A stretch of 5,108 bases of DNA from positions 1 through 5,108 of the forward strand of contig DAOUYU010000134.1 of NCBI GenBank assembly GCA_030673995.1, read 5' to 3'. The notes beneath the pieces are model-generated. The model did no database searches, was not told where the DNA came from, and was given only the letters and a program-made list of their open reading frames with translations. The DNA comes from Candidatus Aminicenantota bacterium (GTDB taxonomy: Bacteria > Acidobacteriota > Aminicenantia > Aminicenantales > Aminicenantaceae). Below are positions 1-5,108 of the stretch, in pieces. Made by a program: the position numbers and the translations under genes. Numbering within the stretch: position 1 is the stretch's first letter; every line of letters starts with the position of its first letter.

Positions 1-669
1 TGGCCCTTCATCCACTTCGAAGACGAGTGGCTCCCCTTTCCTTTGAGGAACGCCCACAGGGACTATCTCATCCTTGAAATAACCGTTTTCGATGGCTTTC
101 ACGGCTTTATGCTGGCTGCTTAGAGCATGCTCATCCTGTTCCTGGCGGGTTGCACCAAACTTCTCGGCAACGACTTCTCCAGTCATGCCCATGTGCTGGT
201 CGTCAAAAGCACACCAGAGACCATCAAGGATCATGGAGTCCTTCATCTTCAAGTCGCCAAATTTAACTCCATCTCTTACTCCCCAAAGCATATGCGGCGC
301 CTGGCTCATACTTTCCATTCCACCGGCCACGACAATCTCTTTCTCTTCGAGCCAGATGGCTTGAGCTGCCAGAGCGACTGCTTTTAAAGCCGAACCGCAA
401 ACCTTGTTCACGGCAAAGCAGCTTACGGAGTGCGGAATTCCGCCTTTCACAGCTGCCTGCTTGGCAGAGGCCTGACCTATTCCCGCTGAAACAACGTTTC
501 CCATAATGACTTCATCGACATCTTCACCCGAAATTCCTGCTCTTTTCACGGCTTCTCTAATTGCAAAGCCGCCTAATTCAGGAGCTTTAATATTTTTAAG
601 AGCCCCTAGAAAACTGCCAGTTGCGATACGAGCCGCACTTACAATGAAAACATCTCTCAGTTCACACAT
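1..669 (-). CDS. Acetyl-CoA acetyltransferase (thiolase), N-terminal 223 residues, cut by left edge
   Basis: Thiolase II family enzyme that condenses two acetyl-CoA to acetoacetyl-CoA, or cleaves acetoacetyl-CoA, in the cytoplasm. The frame is open from an ATG at 667-669 to the first base of the window, giving 223 residues of a family usually near 390. The N-terminus (MCELRDVFIVSAARIATGSF) is typical. The nucleophilic cysteine is Cys91 in NKVCGSALKA, the thiolase acyl-enzyme signature. GGMESMSQAPHML (116-128) and the segment around EIVPV (201-205) also fit the family. The His and second Cys motifs of the C-terminal half lie outside the window. GGAAGG at 678-683 is an RBS 8 nt before the ATG. 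The gene lies 118 bp downstream of fhs on the same strand, and an AT-rich gap with a candidate promoter suggests at least partly independent transcription. Substrate range (acetoacetyl-CoA versus longer 3-ketoacyl-CoA) cannot be settled from this half; atoB, thlA and phaA are all possible names. Confidence 0.95.
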   Translation of the reverse strand, partial: MCELRDVFIVSAARIATGSFLGALKNIKAPELGGFAIREAVKRAGISGEDVDEVIMGNVVSAGIGQASAKQAAVKGGIPHSVSCFAVNKVCGSALKAVALAAQAIWLEEKEIVVAGGMESMSQAPHMLWGVRDGVKFGDLKMKDSMILDGLWCAFDDQHMGMTGEVVAEKFGATRQEQDEHALSSQHKAVKAIENGYFKDEIVPVGVPQRKGEPLVFEVDEGP

Positions 670-698
670 ATATTAAACCTTCCATATAAAATAATTAA

Positions 699-727
699 AT
701 TCTATACATTTTTATCACAATTGAAAA
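699..727 (-). promoter_or_regulatory. Candidate sigma-70 promoter of the thiolase gene
   Basis: Read on the minus strand, TTTTCA (722-727, 4/6 to the -35 consensus) and TAGAAT (699-704, 5/6 to the -10 consensus) are separated by 17 bp. They would give a short leader of roughly 20-25 nt before the GGAAGG ribosome binding site. The whole spacer 670-787 is strongly AT-rich and has no clear rho-independent terminator for fhs, so read-through from fhs is also possible. This is a pattern match only. Confidence 0.3.
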
Positions 728-787
728 ACATAGTAAATATAAAGTAAGCATTTCCAAATCCATTATTGAAAAAGGTTTGCATTTTCA

Positions 788-2461
788 TTATAAGAGTCCG
801 GTGATCTCTTCATCATCCGTTATATCTATTTTTTCCGAGGCGGGGACCTTCGGCAAACCCGGCATAGTCATGACATCTCCGCAGTAAACAACAACAAAGC
901 CTGCTCCGGAACTGAGGGAAGCATCGGTAACAATAACAGTGAAATCTCTGGGCCTGCCCAATGCTTCATCATCATCTGAAAGGGAATACTGCGTTTTGGC
1001 GATGCAAACGGGAAGATTCCCAAATCCTCTTCTTTCAATCCTGCGTATTTTCCTTCTTATTTTCCCTTCCATAGCAACTGAAGAAGCACCATAGATCTTT
1101 TGGGCGACAATATCTATCTTATCCAGAAGAGGCATGTCCAAGGGATAAAGGAATTGTAACTCGTTTTTATCCTCTTCGATGGCGATTAAAAGCTCCTGAG
1201 CCAATTCCTCCCCACCTTGTCCCCCTTTGCCATAAACTTCACTCAAGGCAGCTCTTGTCTTTTCTCTCCGGCACAGGTCCAGGGCCCGGTCAATCTCTGC
1301 CTGTGTATCTGTAGGGAATTTATTCAAAGCAACGACAAAAGGAACTCCAAAAATCCGGAGGTTTTCTATATGTTTTTGAAGATTTTCAAATCCCCGTTCC
1401 ACGGCCTCCACGTTTTCTTCACTGACCTCATCCAGATTGACTCCACCGTGGAGCTTGAGGGCCCTGAGAGTTGCCACAAGAACACAGGCATCAGGCGGAG
1501 GGATATGTCCTGTCCTGACTACAATGTTAAAAAACTTCTCTGCTCCCAGGTCCGAGGCAAAACCTGTCTCTGTAACGACAACATCTGCCAGATCAAGAGC
1601 CATCCTGATGGCAATAACGGAATTTGTTCCATGAGCAATATTGGCAAAGGGCCCGCCATGGATAAGCACAGGAGTTCTTTCTAAAGTCTGGACGAGATTC
1701 GGCTTTATGGCTTCTTTGAGAAGGGCAGCCATTGACCCTTCCGCCTTGAGTTGACGGGCAAAAACAGGCTCTTTCCCCGGAGAATAGCCGATAAATATGT
1801 TCCCCATTTTCTCCTTTAAATCTTTCAAATCTTTCGATAAGCACAAAATAGCCATAACCTCAGAGGCCGCTGTTATATCGAAACCTGTCTCCCGGGCAAT
1901 TCCTCGAAGAGGACCTCCTATGCCAATGACTACTTCACGTAAAACGCGGTCATCCATATCCATAACTCTCTTCCAGGCTATCCTTCTACAGTCGAGAAGT
2001 CCGCAGACCCCATCAAAATGAAGGCGGTTGTCTACCATGGCCGCAAGAAGATTATGTGCTGCTGTAACGGCATGAATATCTCCCGTAAAATGAAGGTTGA
2101 TATCCTCCCGTGGTGCGACCTGGGCATACCCACCCCCAGTGGCTCCTCCTTTCATTCCAAATACAGGTCCGAGCGATGGTTCTCTCAGGGCTACGACCAC
2201 CTTTTTCCCCAACCGGCTCAACGCATCGGCCAAACCGATAGAAGTCGTGGTCTTCCCCTCTCCGGCCGGAGTTGGAGTCATGGCTGTGACCATGATCAGT
2301 TTACCTTTTTGACCCTCTTTTCTGCGGATATTTTCCGGGGAAACCTTGGCTTTATACTTACCGTATTTCTCTAAATGTTGAGATTCAATTTCCAGCTTCT
2401 CAGCTATTTCCTCAATCGGCTTTATTCCTGCCTGATTTGCTATTTCCCTGTCATTGAGCAT
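788..2461 (-). CDS. fhs: Formate-tetrahydrofolate ligase (10-formyl-THF synthetase)
   Basis: Catalyses ATP + formate + tetrahydrofolate to 10-formyl-THF + ADP + Pi (EC 6.3.4.3) in the cytoplasm. It feeds one-carbon units to purine and fMet synthesis, and in acetogens to the methyl branch of the Wood-Ljungdahl pathway. The product from the ATG is 557 residues, the usual family length of about 555-560. Visible motifs are the P-loop-like TPTPAGEGKTT (62-72), ALREPSLGP (91-99), family signature GMKGGATGGGY (102-112), HGGPFANIAHGTNS (268-281), second signature VATLRALKLHGG (329-340), KTQYSLSDD (489-497) and MTMPGLPKVP (531-540). The protein ends in ITGLL, as in many homologues. The start is the ATG at 2459-2461, because a perfect AGGAGGT lies at 2466-2472 just before it. 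An in-frame TTG at 2479 would add six residues encoded by the Shine-Dalgarno itself. radC lies 57 bp upstream on the same strand. The protein looks intact. The enzyme alone does not show whether it works in acetogenesis or only in biosynthesis. Confidence 0.98.
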   Translation of the reverse strand: MLNDREIANQAGIKPIEEIAEKLEIESQHLEKYGKYKAKVSPENIRRKEGQKGKLIMVTAMTPTPAGEGKTTTSIGLADALSRLGKKVVVALREPSLGPVFGMKGGATGGGYAQVAPREDINLHFTGDIHAVTAAHNLLAAMVDNRLHFDGVCGLLDCRRIAWKRVMDMDDRVLREVVIGIGGPLRGIARETGFDITAASEVMAILCLSKDLKDLKEKMGNIFIGYSPGKEPVFARQLKAEGSMAALLKEAIKPNLVQTLERTPVLIHGGPFANIAHGTNSVIAIRMALDLADVVVTETGFASDLGAEKFFNIVVRTGHIPPPDACVLVATLRALKLHGGVNLDEVSEENVEAVERGFENLQKHIENLRIFGVPFVVALNKFPTDTQAEIDRALDLCRREKTRAALSEVYGKGGQGGEELAQELLIAIEEDKNELQFLYPLDMPLLDKIDIVAQKIYGASSVAMEGKIRRKIRRIERRGFGNLPVCIAKTQYSLSDDDEALGRPRDFTVIVTDASLSSGAGFVVVYCGDVMTMPGLPKVPASEKIDITDDEEITGLL

Positions 2462-2465
2462 TTTG

Positions 2466-2472
2466 ACCTCCT
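2466..2472 (-). promoter_or_regulatory. Strong Shine-Dalgarno site deciding the fhs start
   Basis: The minus strand reads AGGAGGT, an exact match to the anti-Shine-Dalgarno core. AGGAGG is 5 nt before the ATG at 2461. It lies inside the six-codon extension that would result from initiating at the upstream TTG (2479), which argues for the ATG as the true start. Confidence 0.85.
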
Positions 2473-2518
2473 CTTTCAAGTTTACTTATGGGAAGAGGAT
2501 TTTACAAACTTATTCTCT

Positions 2519-3283
2519 TCACCCCTGGTCTCTCTTTTTGAAATTTTGATACATTATATCATAATCATCGACCAGCCCTTCATCGGCAAAACTGAAATAG
2601 CGGTTATTCCCGATTATGATGTGGTCCAGCACTTTAAGCTGCATGACATCTGCTGCAAAAACAAGTTCTTTTGTGATCTCCCTGTCACTCAGAGAAGGTT
2701 CAGGATCGCCCGATGGGTGATTATGGATGAAAATCAAGGATGAAGCGTTACATTTCAGGGCTTCTTTCACGATCTCCCTGGGATATACAGCGCTAGAGTC
2801 TACCGTACCTTCAAATACAGTTTTCTCCTCCAGTATTTGGTTTTTTGAATCTAAAAACATGACCTTGAATTTTTCCCTTTTTAAATCCCTGAGCGCATGA
2901 TAAAGGTATTCAAAAACTTCTTTTGAAGAGTGGCAGTAGGGCTTGTTCAACATTCTGTCTTTGAGAAAACGGCGGGAGACCTCCTGACTGAGTTTGAGTC
3001 CGAAAATATTATTGGGACCAATTCCCCTTATCTTTAAAAGTTCTTCGACCGGAGCCTCCAGGACTCCTCTCAATGACTGGAATTTCTTCAGGGCTGCCCA
3101 TGCCTGCTGTTTGCAATCCCTTCGAGGTGTTCCCAGAGTCAAGAGAAGTTCAATGATCTCATAATCCAGGAATCCTTTGAGTCCCCCTTTTAAAAACTTC
3201 TCTCTGAGCCTCTCTCTGTGTCCCTGATCCCTCTGTATGTTTCGATTTTTATCTCTCGAAGAATTTTCCATAACTTCACTCAT
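2519..3283 (-). CDS. radC: RadC family protein (JAMM/MPN+ domain, UPF0758)
   Basis: RadC-like protein with a helix-hairpin-helix region followed by a JAMM metalloprotease-type domain. The family was historically called a DNA repair protein, but its biochemical role is unsettled. In the 254-residue product from the ATG at 3281-3283, the N-terminal part reads GHRERLREKFLKGGLKGF (22-39), a typical RadC opening. The HhH-like IRGIGPNN is at 85-92. The metal-binding motif HNHPSGDPEPSLSD (187-200) supplies H187, H189 and D200 in HxHx10D spacing, and E158 in VFEGTVDSS is the likely upstream catalytic Glu. All expected JAMM residues are therefore present. The reading frame stays open upstream to a TTG at 3394 (37 more residues). 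That start lacks an RBS, and the extension covers the divergent promoter and repeat region. An ATG at 3271 (four codons later) is also possible, and neither ATG has a strong Shine-Dalgarno. The gene is divergent from the 3443 gene and 57 bp upstream of fhs, with which it may be cotranscribed. Confidence 0.93.
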   Translation of the reverse strand: MSEVMENSSRDKNRNIQRDQGHRERLREKFLKGGLKGFLDYEIIELLLTLGTPRRDCKQQAWAALKKFQSLRGVLEAPVEELLKIRGIGPNNIFGLKLSQEVSRRFLKDRMLNKPYCHSSKEVFEYLYHALRDLKREKFKVMFLDSKNQILEEKTVFEGTVDSSAVYPREIVKEALKCNASSLIFIHNHPSGDPEPSLSDREITKELVFAADVMQLKVLDHIIIGNNRYFSFADEGLVDDYDIMYQNFKKRDQG

Positions 3284-3321
3284 TCTTATTTTATGACGAA
3301 GGAGAGGCGAAAAGTTTCTCC

Positions 3322-3353
3322 TTGACCTTTTAAAATCAATAGGATAATATAAT
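3322..3353 (+). promoter_or_regulatory. Predicted sigma-70 promoter for the 3443 gene
   Basis: TTGACC (3322-3327) matches the -35 consensus at 5/6. A 17-bp spacer leads to TAATAT (3345-3350), and an overlapping perfect TATAAT (3348-3353) sits at a 20-bp spacing; either could serve as the -10. Transcription would start near 3358-3362 and leave a leader of about 80 nt before the ATG at 3443. The element lies within the codons of the longest radC frame, which supports a shorter radC start. Confidence 0.55.
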
Positions 3354-3361
3354 ATGAGCGT

Positions 3362-3371
3362 CTCAATTGAG
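3362..3371. repeat. Perfect 10-bp palindrome at the predicted transcription start
   Basis: CTCAATTGAG is its own reverse complement. It begins 8 bp after the TATAAT at 3348-3353, so it overlaps or directly follows the predicted start site of the 3443 transcript, a usual place for a repressor operator. Ten base pairs alone could occur by chance, so the operator role is inference. Confidence 0.35.
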
Positions 3372-3382
3372 GGAGAAAGTGG

Positions 3383-3419
3383 TTTATTGTTCAATTATAA
3401 ATTTTATCGTTCAACTATA
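3383..3419. repeat. Tandem pair of 17-bp direct repeats in the divergent intergenic region
   Basis: TTTATTGTTCAATTATA (3383-3399) and TTTATCGTTCAACTATA (3403-3419) match at 15 of 17 positions. The 20-bp period leaves a 3-bp gap, and both differences are T/C changes. The period is close to two turns of B-DNA, which would place two bound proteins on the same face. The pair lies between the predicted promoter and the Shine-Dalgarno site of the 3443 gene, hence in its leader, and upstream of radC. It may be an operator or a leader RNA element, or the similarity may be chance in AT-rich sequence. Confidence 0.5.
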
Positions 3420-3430
3420 TATTATGTAAA

Positions 3431-3436
3431 AGGAGG
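3431..3436 (+). promoter_or_regulatory. Strong ribosome binding site of the 3443 gene
   Basis: AGGAGG at 3431-3436, inside AAAGGAGGT, lies 6 nt before the ATG at 3443. This is near-optimal spacing and fixes the start of the barrel-like protein. Confidence 0.85.
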
Positions 3437-3442
3437 TTATCT

Positions 3443-4696
3443 ATGAAAAAAGGTTTACTAAAATTGTTTCTCCTTTTAATCCCTGTAATGCTTCTTGCCT
3501 GTTTTTCTTCTGCTGCTCAGATTCATTTGAAAAATGGCATCGTACTGAGAGGCGAGATAGTATCCAGCGATGAGAATTCTGTCATTTTTAACGAGCAGGA
3601 CATGGGTGTACTGAAGCTATCGAACGAGAAAATCCTTAAAATCGTAGAGGGAAAAGAGGTCAAGGAAGAAAAAATAAACCCCGCACCCCTTAAACTGCAG
3701 GAAGATTACTTTGACGCATATGCAAGAGATTTAAGAAGAAAGGGTCCGATTAGCTTCTCTTTTAGCGGAGGAATGAGCAATATTAACGGCGGGGATTTTA
3801 ACGAGGTAATTCAAAGCATCAATGAAGCATTTGAAACTATTGGCAGCCTTCTTCCCGATGCCACTTTAAGTCTTGATTGGGAGGAAGTAAAGTGGATACC
3901 ATCTTATAAAGGCGAATTGCTGCTTAATCTGTCGCCTTTTTTCAGCATAGGTCTGGGCGGTGGATATTTGACCAAGACAAATCCAGGGATTTTGTCCTTC
4001 AGTTACGGAGATAGCTGGCTTGGAGATGACCCATTGTCGGATTATCAAAATGTTTTCGAGGATAATGATATAGCAATGGATGCTGAGCATAAACTAACCG
4101 TTATTCCTCTGACTTTTAGCCTTTATCTTTACGTTCCTATGGGCAATATGGCAGACTTTTTTATCACAGGAGGAGCTGGCTATTACCTGGGCAAGTTAGA
4201 AGCTACTCAGACTTACGAATCTGATTATGATTATCAAGAGGATTATTACGATAGTAGTGATACATATTTATTCAGCTATTATGACCGGTTTGCAGTTGAA
4301 GGAACCAAAATTTACGAAGCCACATGTAATGCAATCGGGTATCATGGAGGCGCCGGCCTTGATATTAAATTCTCGCCAAATATGTCGTTAGTTATCGAAG
4401 GAAATTATAGATCTGTCACATTTAGCGACTGGGAAGGAAACGCAACTGATGATTGGGATTATTATATGAAATGGGGATTCTCGAGTACTTATATTGAGGA
4501 TAGCGGAACTGTAAATGAGGAATTTGAAGGGCAACTATGGTATTATGAATCCGTTGATTCTCTCGAGGGAATCACTATGGCACAGATAGATTTGTTCGAA
4601 GAAGAGCCTGATTCTGAAGATTATAAAAACATTCGTCTGGCAGAGATCAACCTCAATGGCTTTTCATTTAGAGCAGGAATAAAAATTAGTTTTTAA
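3443..4696 (+). CDS. Secreted, probable outer-membrane beta-barrel protein of unknown function
   Basis: I do not recognise a named family. The 417-residue product starts with a Sec signal peptide: MKKGLLK, a hydrophobic core to about residue 19, and likely cleavage after SSA near residue 24. LLAC at 17-20 resembles a lipobox, but Leu at -2 makes it a poor one. Residues 26-69 (IHLKNGIVLRGEIV through ILKIVEG) form a compact beta-rich module, followed by a Lys/Glu linker (71-78). From residue 102 alternating strands appear, for example ISFSFSGG (103-110), GELLLNLS (157-164), FFSIGLGGGYL (166-176), LTVIPLTFSLYLYVP (218-232) and ITGGAGYYLG (241-250). It closes with FRAGIKISF, whose terminal Phe is typical of BamA-inserted barrels. 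Residues 258-281 are unusually rich in Tyr and Asp (eight Tyr, six Asp), probably an extracellular loop. It is transcribed alone from its own promoter, divergent from radC, and ends 9 bp from the convergent gene. Barrel assignment is inferred from sequence pattern, and ligand or transport role is unknown. Confidence 0.8.
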   Translation: MKKGLLKLFLLLIPVMLLACFSSAAQIHLKNGIVLRGEIVSSDENSVIFNEQDMGVLKLSNEKILKIVEGKEVKEEKINPAPLKLQEDYFDAYARDLRRKGPISFSFSGGMSNINGGDFNEVIQSINEAFETIGSLLPDATLSLDWEEVKWIPSYKGELLLNLSPFFSIGLGGGYLTKTNPGILSFSYGDSWLGDDPLSDYQNVFEDNDIAMDAEHKLTVIPLTFSLYLYVPMGNMADFFITGGAGYYLGKLEATQTYESDYDYQEDYYDSSDTYLFSYYDRFAVEGTKIYEATCNAIGYHGGAGLDIKFSPNMSLVIEGNYRSVTFSDWEGNATDDWDYYMKWGFSSTYIEDSGTVNEEFEGQLWYYESVDSLEGITMAQIDLFEEEPDSEDYKNIRLAEINLNGFSFRAGIKISF

Positions 4697-4705
4697 TAAA
4701 TCAGA

Positions 4706-5029
4706 TTATTTCCCCGGTCTTCTGGAAACAATTTTGTTTGAAAAATATCCAAGTCTATAGAGTCTGTCGACTTCCTTTATTTTAAGCCTCAAGAAAAAAA
4801 CAAGGACAAATACCGCAAGCCACATCCAGCCAACAAAAACATAGATGCCTGTTGACTCTTTAATATCCTTTGGAGTGGGAACGACCTTTTTCTGATCTTT
4901 TTCAGCTTGAGCGGCCTGGCTTTGTTCTTCCGGCGTATCCTGCTGCGCAAGATCATAGACCGAAAAGAAGGCCAGAAAGAAAACAAGCAGCAAAAGAAAT
5001 GCTGGCGCGGGCTTCTTCCCTCTTATCAT
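4706..5029 (-). CDS. Small membrane protein, possible CcmD family
   Basis: A 107-residue protein with an N-terminal hydrophobic segment (9-23, signal peptide or anchor), a polar Gln/Glu/Lys linker (29-57), and a second transmembrane segment (about 62-80, GIYVFVGWMWLAVFVLVFFL). A charged tail RLKIKEVDRLYRLGYF follows. The second segment plus basic tail resembles CcmD-type proteins (aromatic Y-V-F/W start, then R-L-x-R-hydrophobic), small factors that help CcmC/CcmABC release haem-loaded CcmE in cytochrome c maturation. This is resemblance only, and an unrelated small membrane protein is a real alternative. The ATG at 5027-5029 has GGAG at 5036-5039, 6 nt upstream. It overlaps the stop of the preceding gene by ATGA, so the two are probably translationally coupled. 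The stop is 9 bp from the end of the convergent barrel gene. Confidence 0.6.
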   Translation of the reverse strand: MIRGKKPAPAFLLLLVFFLAFFSVYDLAQQDTPEEQSQAAQAEKDQKKVVPTPKDIKESTGIYVFVGWMWLAVFVLVFFLRLKIKEVDRLYRLGYFSNKIVSRRPGK

Positions 5030-5108
5030 AAAAGACTCCAGACAGTCATCACCACAGCAAAGACAATAAACGCATAAGCAAAAAATGTTATGACTTTGCC
5101 CTTCTTTT
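5026..5108 (-). CDS. C-terminal 26 residues of a membrane protein, cut by right edge (possibly ccmC/ccsA type)
   Basis: On the minus strand a frame open from the window edge reads KKGKVITFFAYAFIVFAVVM and six further residues, then TGA at 5026-5028. It is a short basic stretch followed by one transmembrane helix, as at the end of a polytopic inner-membrane protein. The TGA overlaps the next gene's ATG in ATGA, the usual sign of a tightly coupled operon. If that next gene is ccmD-like, this would most likely be a CcmC/CcsA-type haem-handling protein, but 26 residues are too few to assign it. The other two minus-strand frames are less likely: one has an early stop, and the other is Cys-rich and simply runs into the following gene's frame. 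Confidence 0.55.
   Translation of the reverse strand, partial: KKGKVITFFAYAFIVFAVVMTVWSLL

Noticed and set aside
92..387. Two overlapping plus-strand open frames of 90 and 86 codons
   Set aside because: They lie antisense to the thiolase coding sequence, which has the conserved Cys91 motif; there is no RBS and the compositions look like translated antisense.
670..787. Possible fhs terminator or riboswitch in the fhs-thiolase gap
   Set aside because: Only imperfect short AT-rich pairings are visible (a CAAACC/GGaTTTG match with a bulge); there is no GC-rich stem, U-tract or recognisable riboswitch core.
1217..2374. Several plus-strand frames (up to 155 codons) and one minus-strand frame at 1593-1844
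   Set aside because: All lie over fhs, whose frame is continuous and carries every family motif. None shows domain-like sequence.
2492..2520. GAAGAG / CTCTTC inverted repeat between radC and fhs as a terminator
   Set aside because: Only a 6-bp stem with a 17-nt loop and no U-tract; too weak to be an intrinsic terminator.
2375..2743. Plus-strand frame of 122 codons across the radC-fhs junction
   Set aside because: It overlaps the start of fhs and the JAMM half of radC in antisense and has no Shine-Dalgarno or recognisable motif.
3491..3502. Lipobox (LLAC) making the barrel protein a lipoprotein
   Set aside because: Leu at -2 is a poor lipobox residue, and a good type I cleavage site (SSA-AQ) follows; kept only as a minor alternative.
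3866..4090. Minus-strand frame of 74 codons inside the barrel gene
   Set aside because: Antisense to a continuous gene with signal peptide and strong RBS; no start signal or motif of its own.

Overview
The window carries six protein genes and no RNA genes, CRISPR arrays or mobile elements. It looks like an ordinary chromosomal stretch from a Gram-negative-type bacterium. The supporting signs are strong AGGAGG ribosome binding sites, moderate GC in genes with AT-rich spacers, and an exported protein with beta-barrel features ending in Phe. The combination of formate-tetrahydrofolate ligase, a thiolase and this kind of barrel protein would fit an anaerobe such as Acidobacteriota/Aminicenantia or a deltaproteobacterial lineage. 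That placement is inference from general resemblance only.

Left part, all on the minus strand: radC (2519-3283), fhs (788-2461) and the N-terminal 223 codons of an acetyl-CoA acetyltransferase (1-669, running off the left edge). radC and fhs are 57 bp apart with no convincing terminator between them. The thiolase follows fhs after a 118 bp AT-rich gap that holds a plausible promoter of its own. fhs and the thiolase suggest one-carbon/folate and acetyl-CoA metabolism. radC is functionally unrelated and is probably only a positional neighbour.

Middle: a divergent intergenic region (3284-3442) separates radC from a plus-strand gene (3443-4696). It holds a sigma-70-like promoter, a perfect 10-bp palindrome near the predicted transcription start, two 17-bp direct repeats on a 20-bp period, and a strong Shine-Dalgarno site. 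The plus-strand gene encodes a secreted, probably outer-membrane, 417-residue protein of unknown function. It has a small N-terminal beta-rich domain, a barrel-like body and a Tyr/Asp-rich acidic segment.

Right part: a convergent minus-strand pair begins 9 bp after that gene. It consists of a 107-residue two-hydrophobic-segment protein resembling the CcmD family and, overlapping it by ATGA, the last 26 codons of a membrane protein that continues past the right edge. This could be the end of a cytochrome c maturation (ccm) operon, but that rests on weak family resemblance.

I found no clearly new system. The points most worth a second look are the repeat/palindrome architecture upstream of the barrel gene, the barrel protein itself, and two start-codon decisions (fhs and radC).
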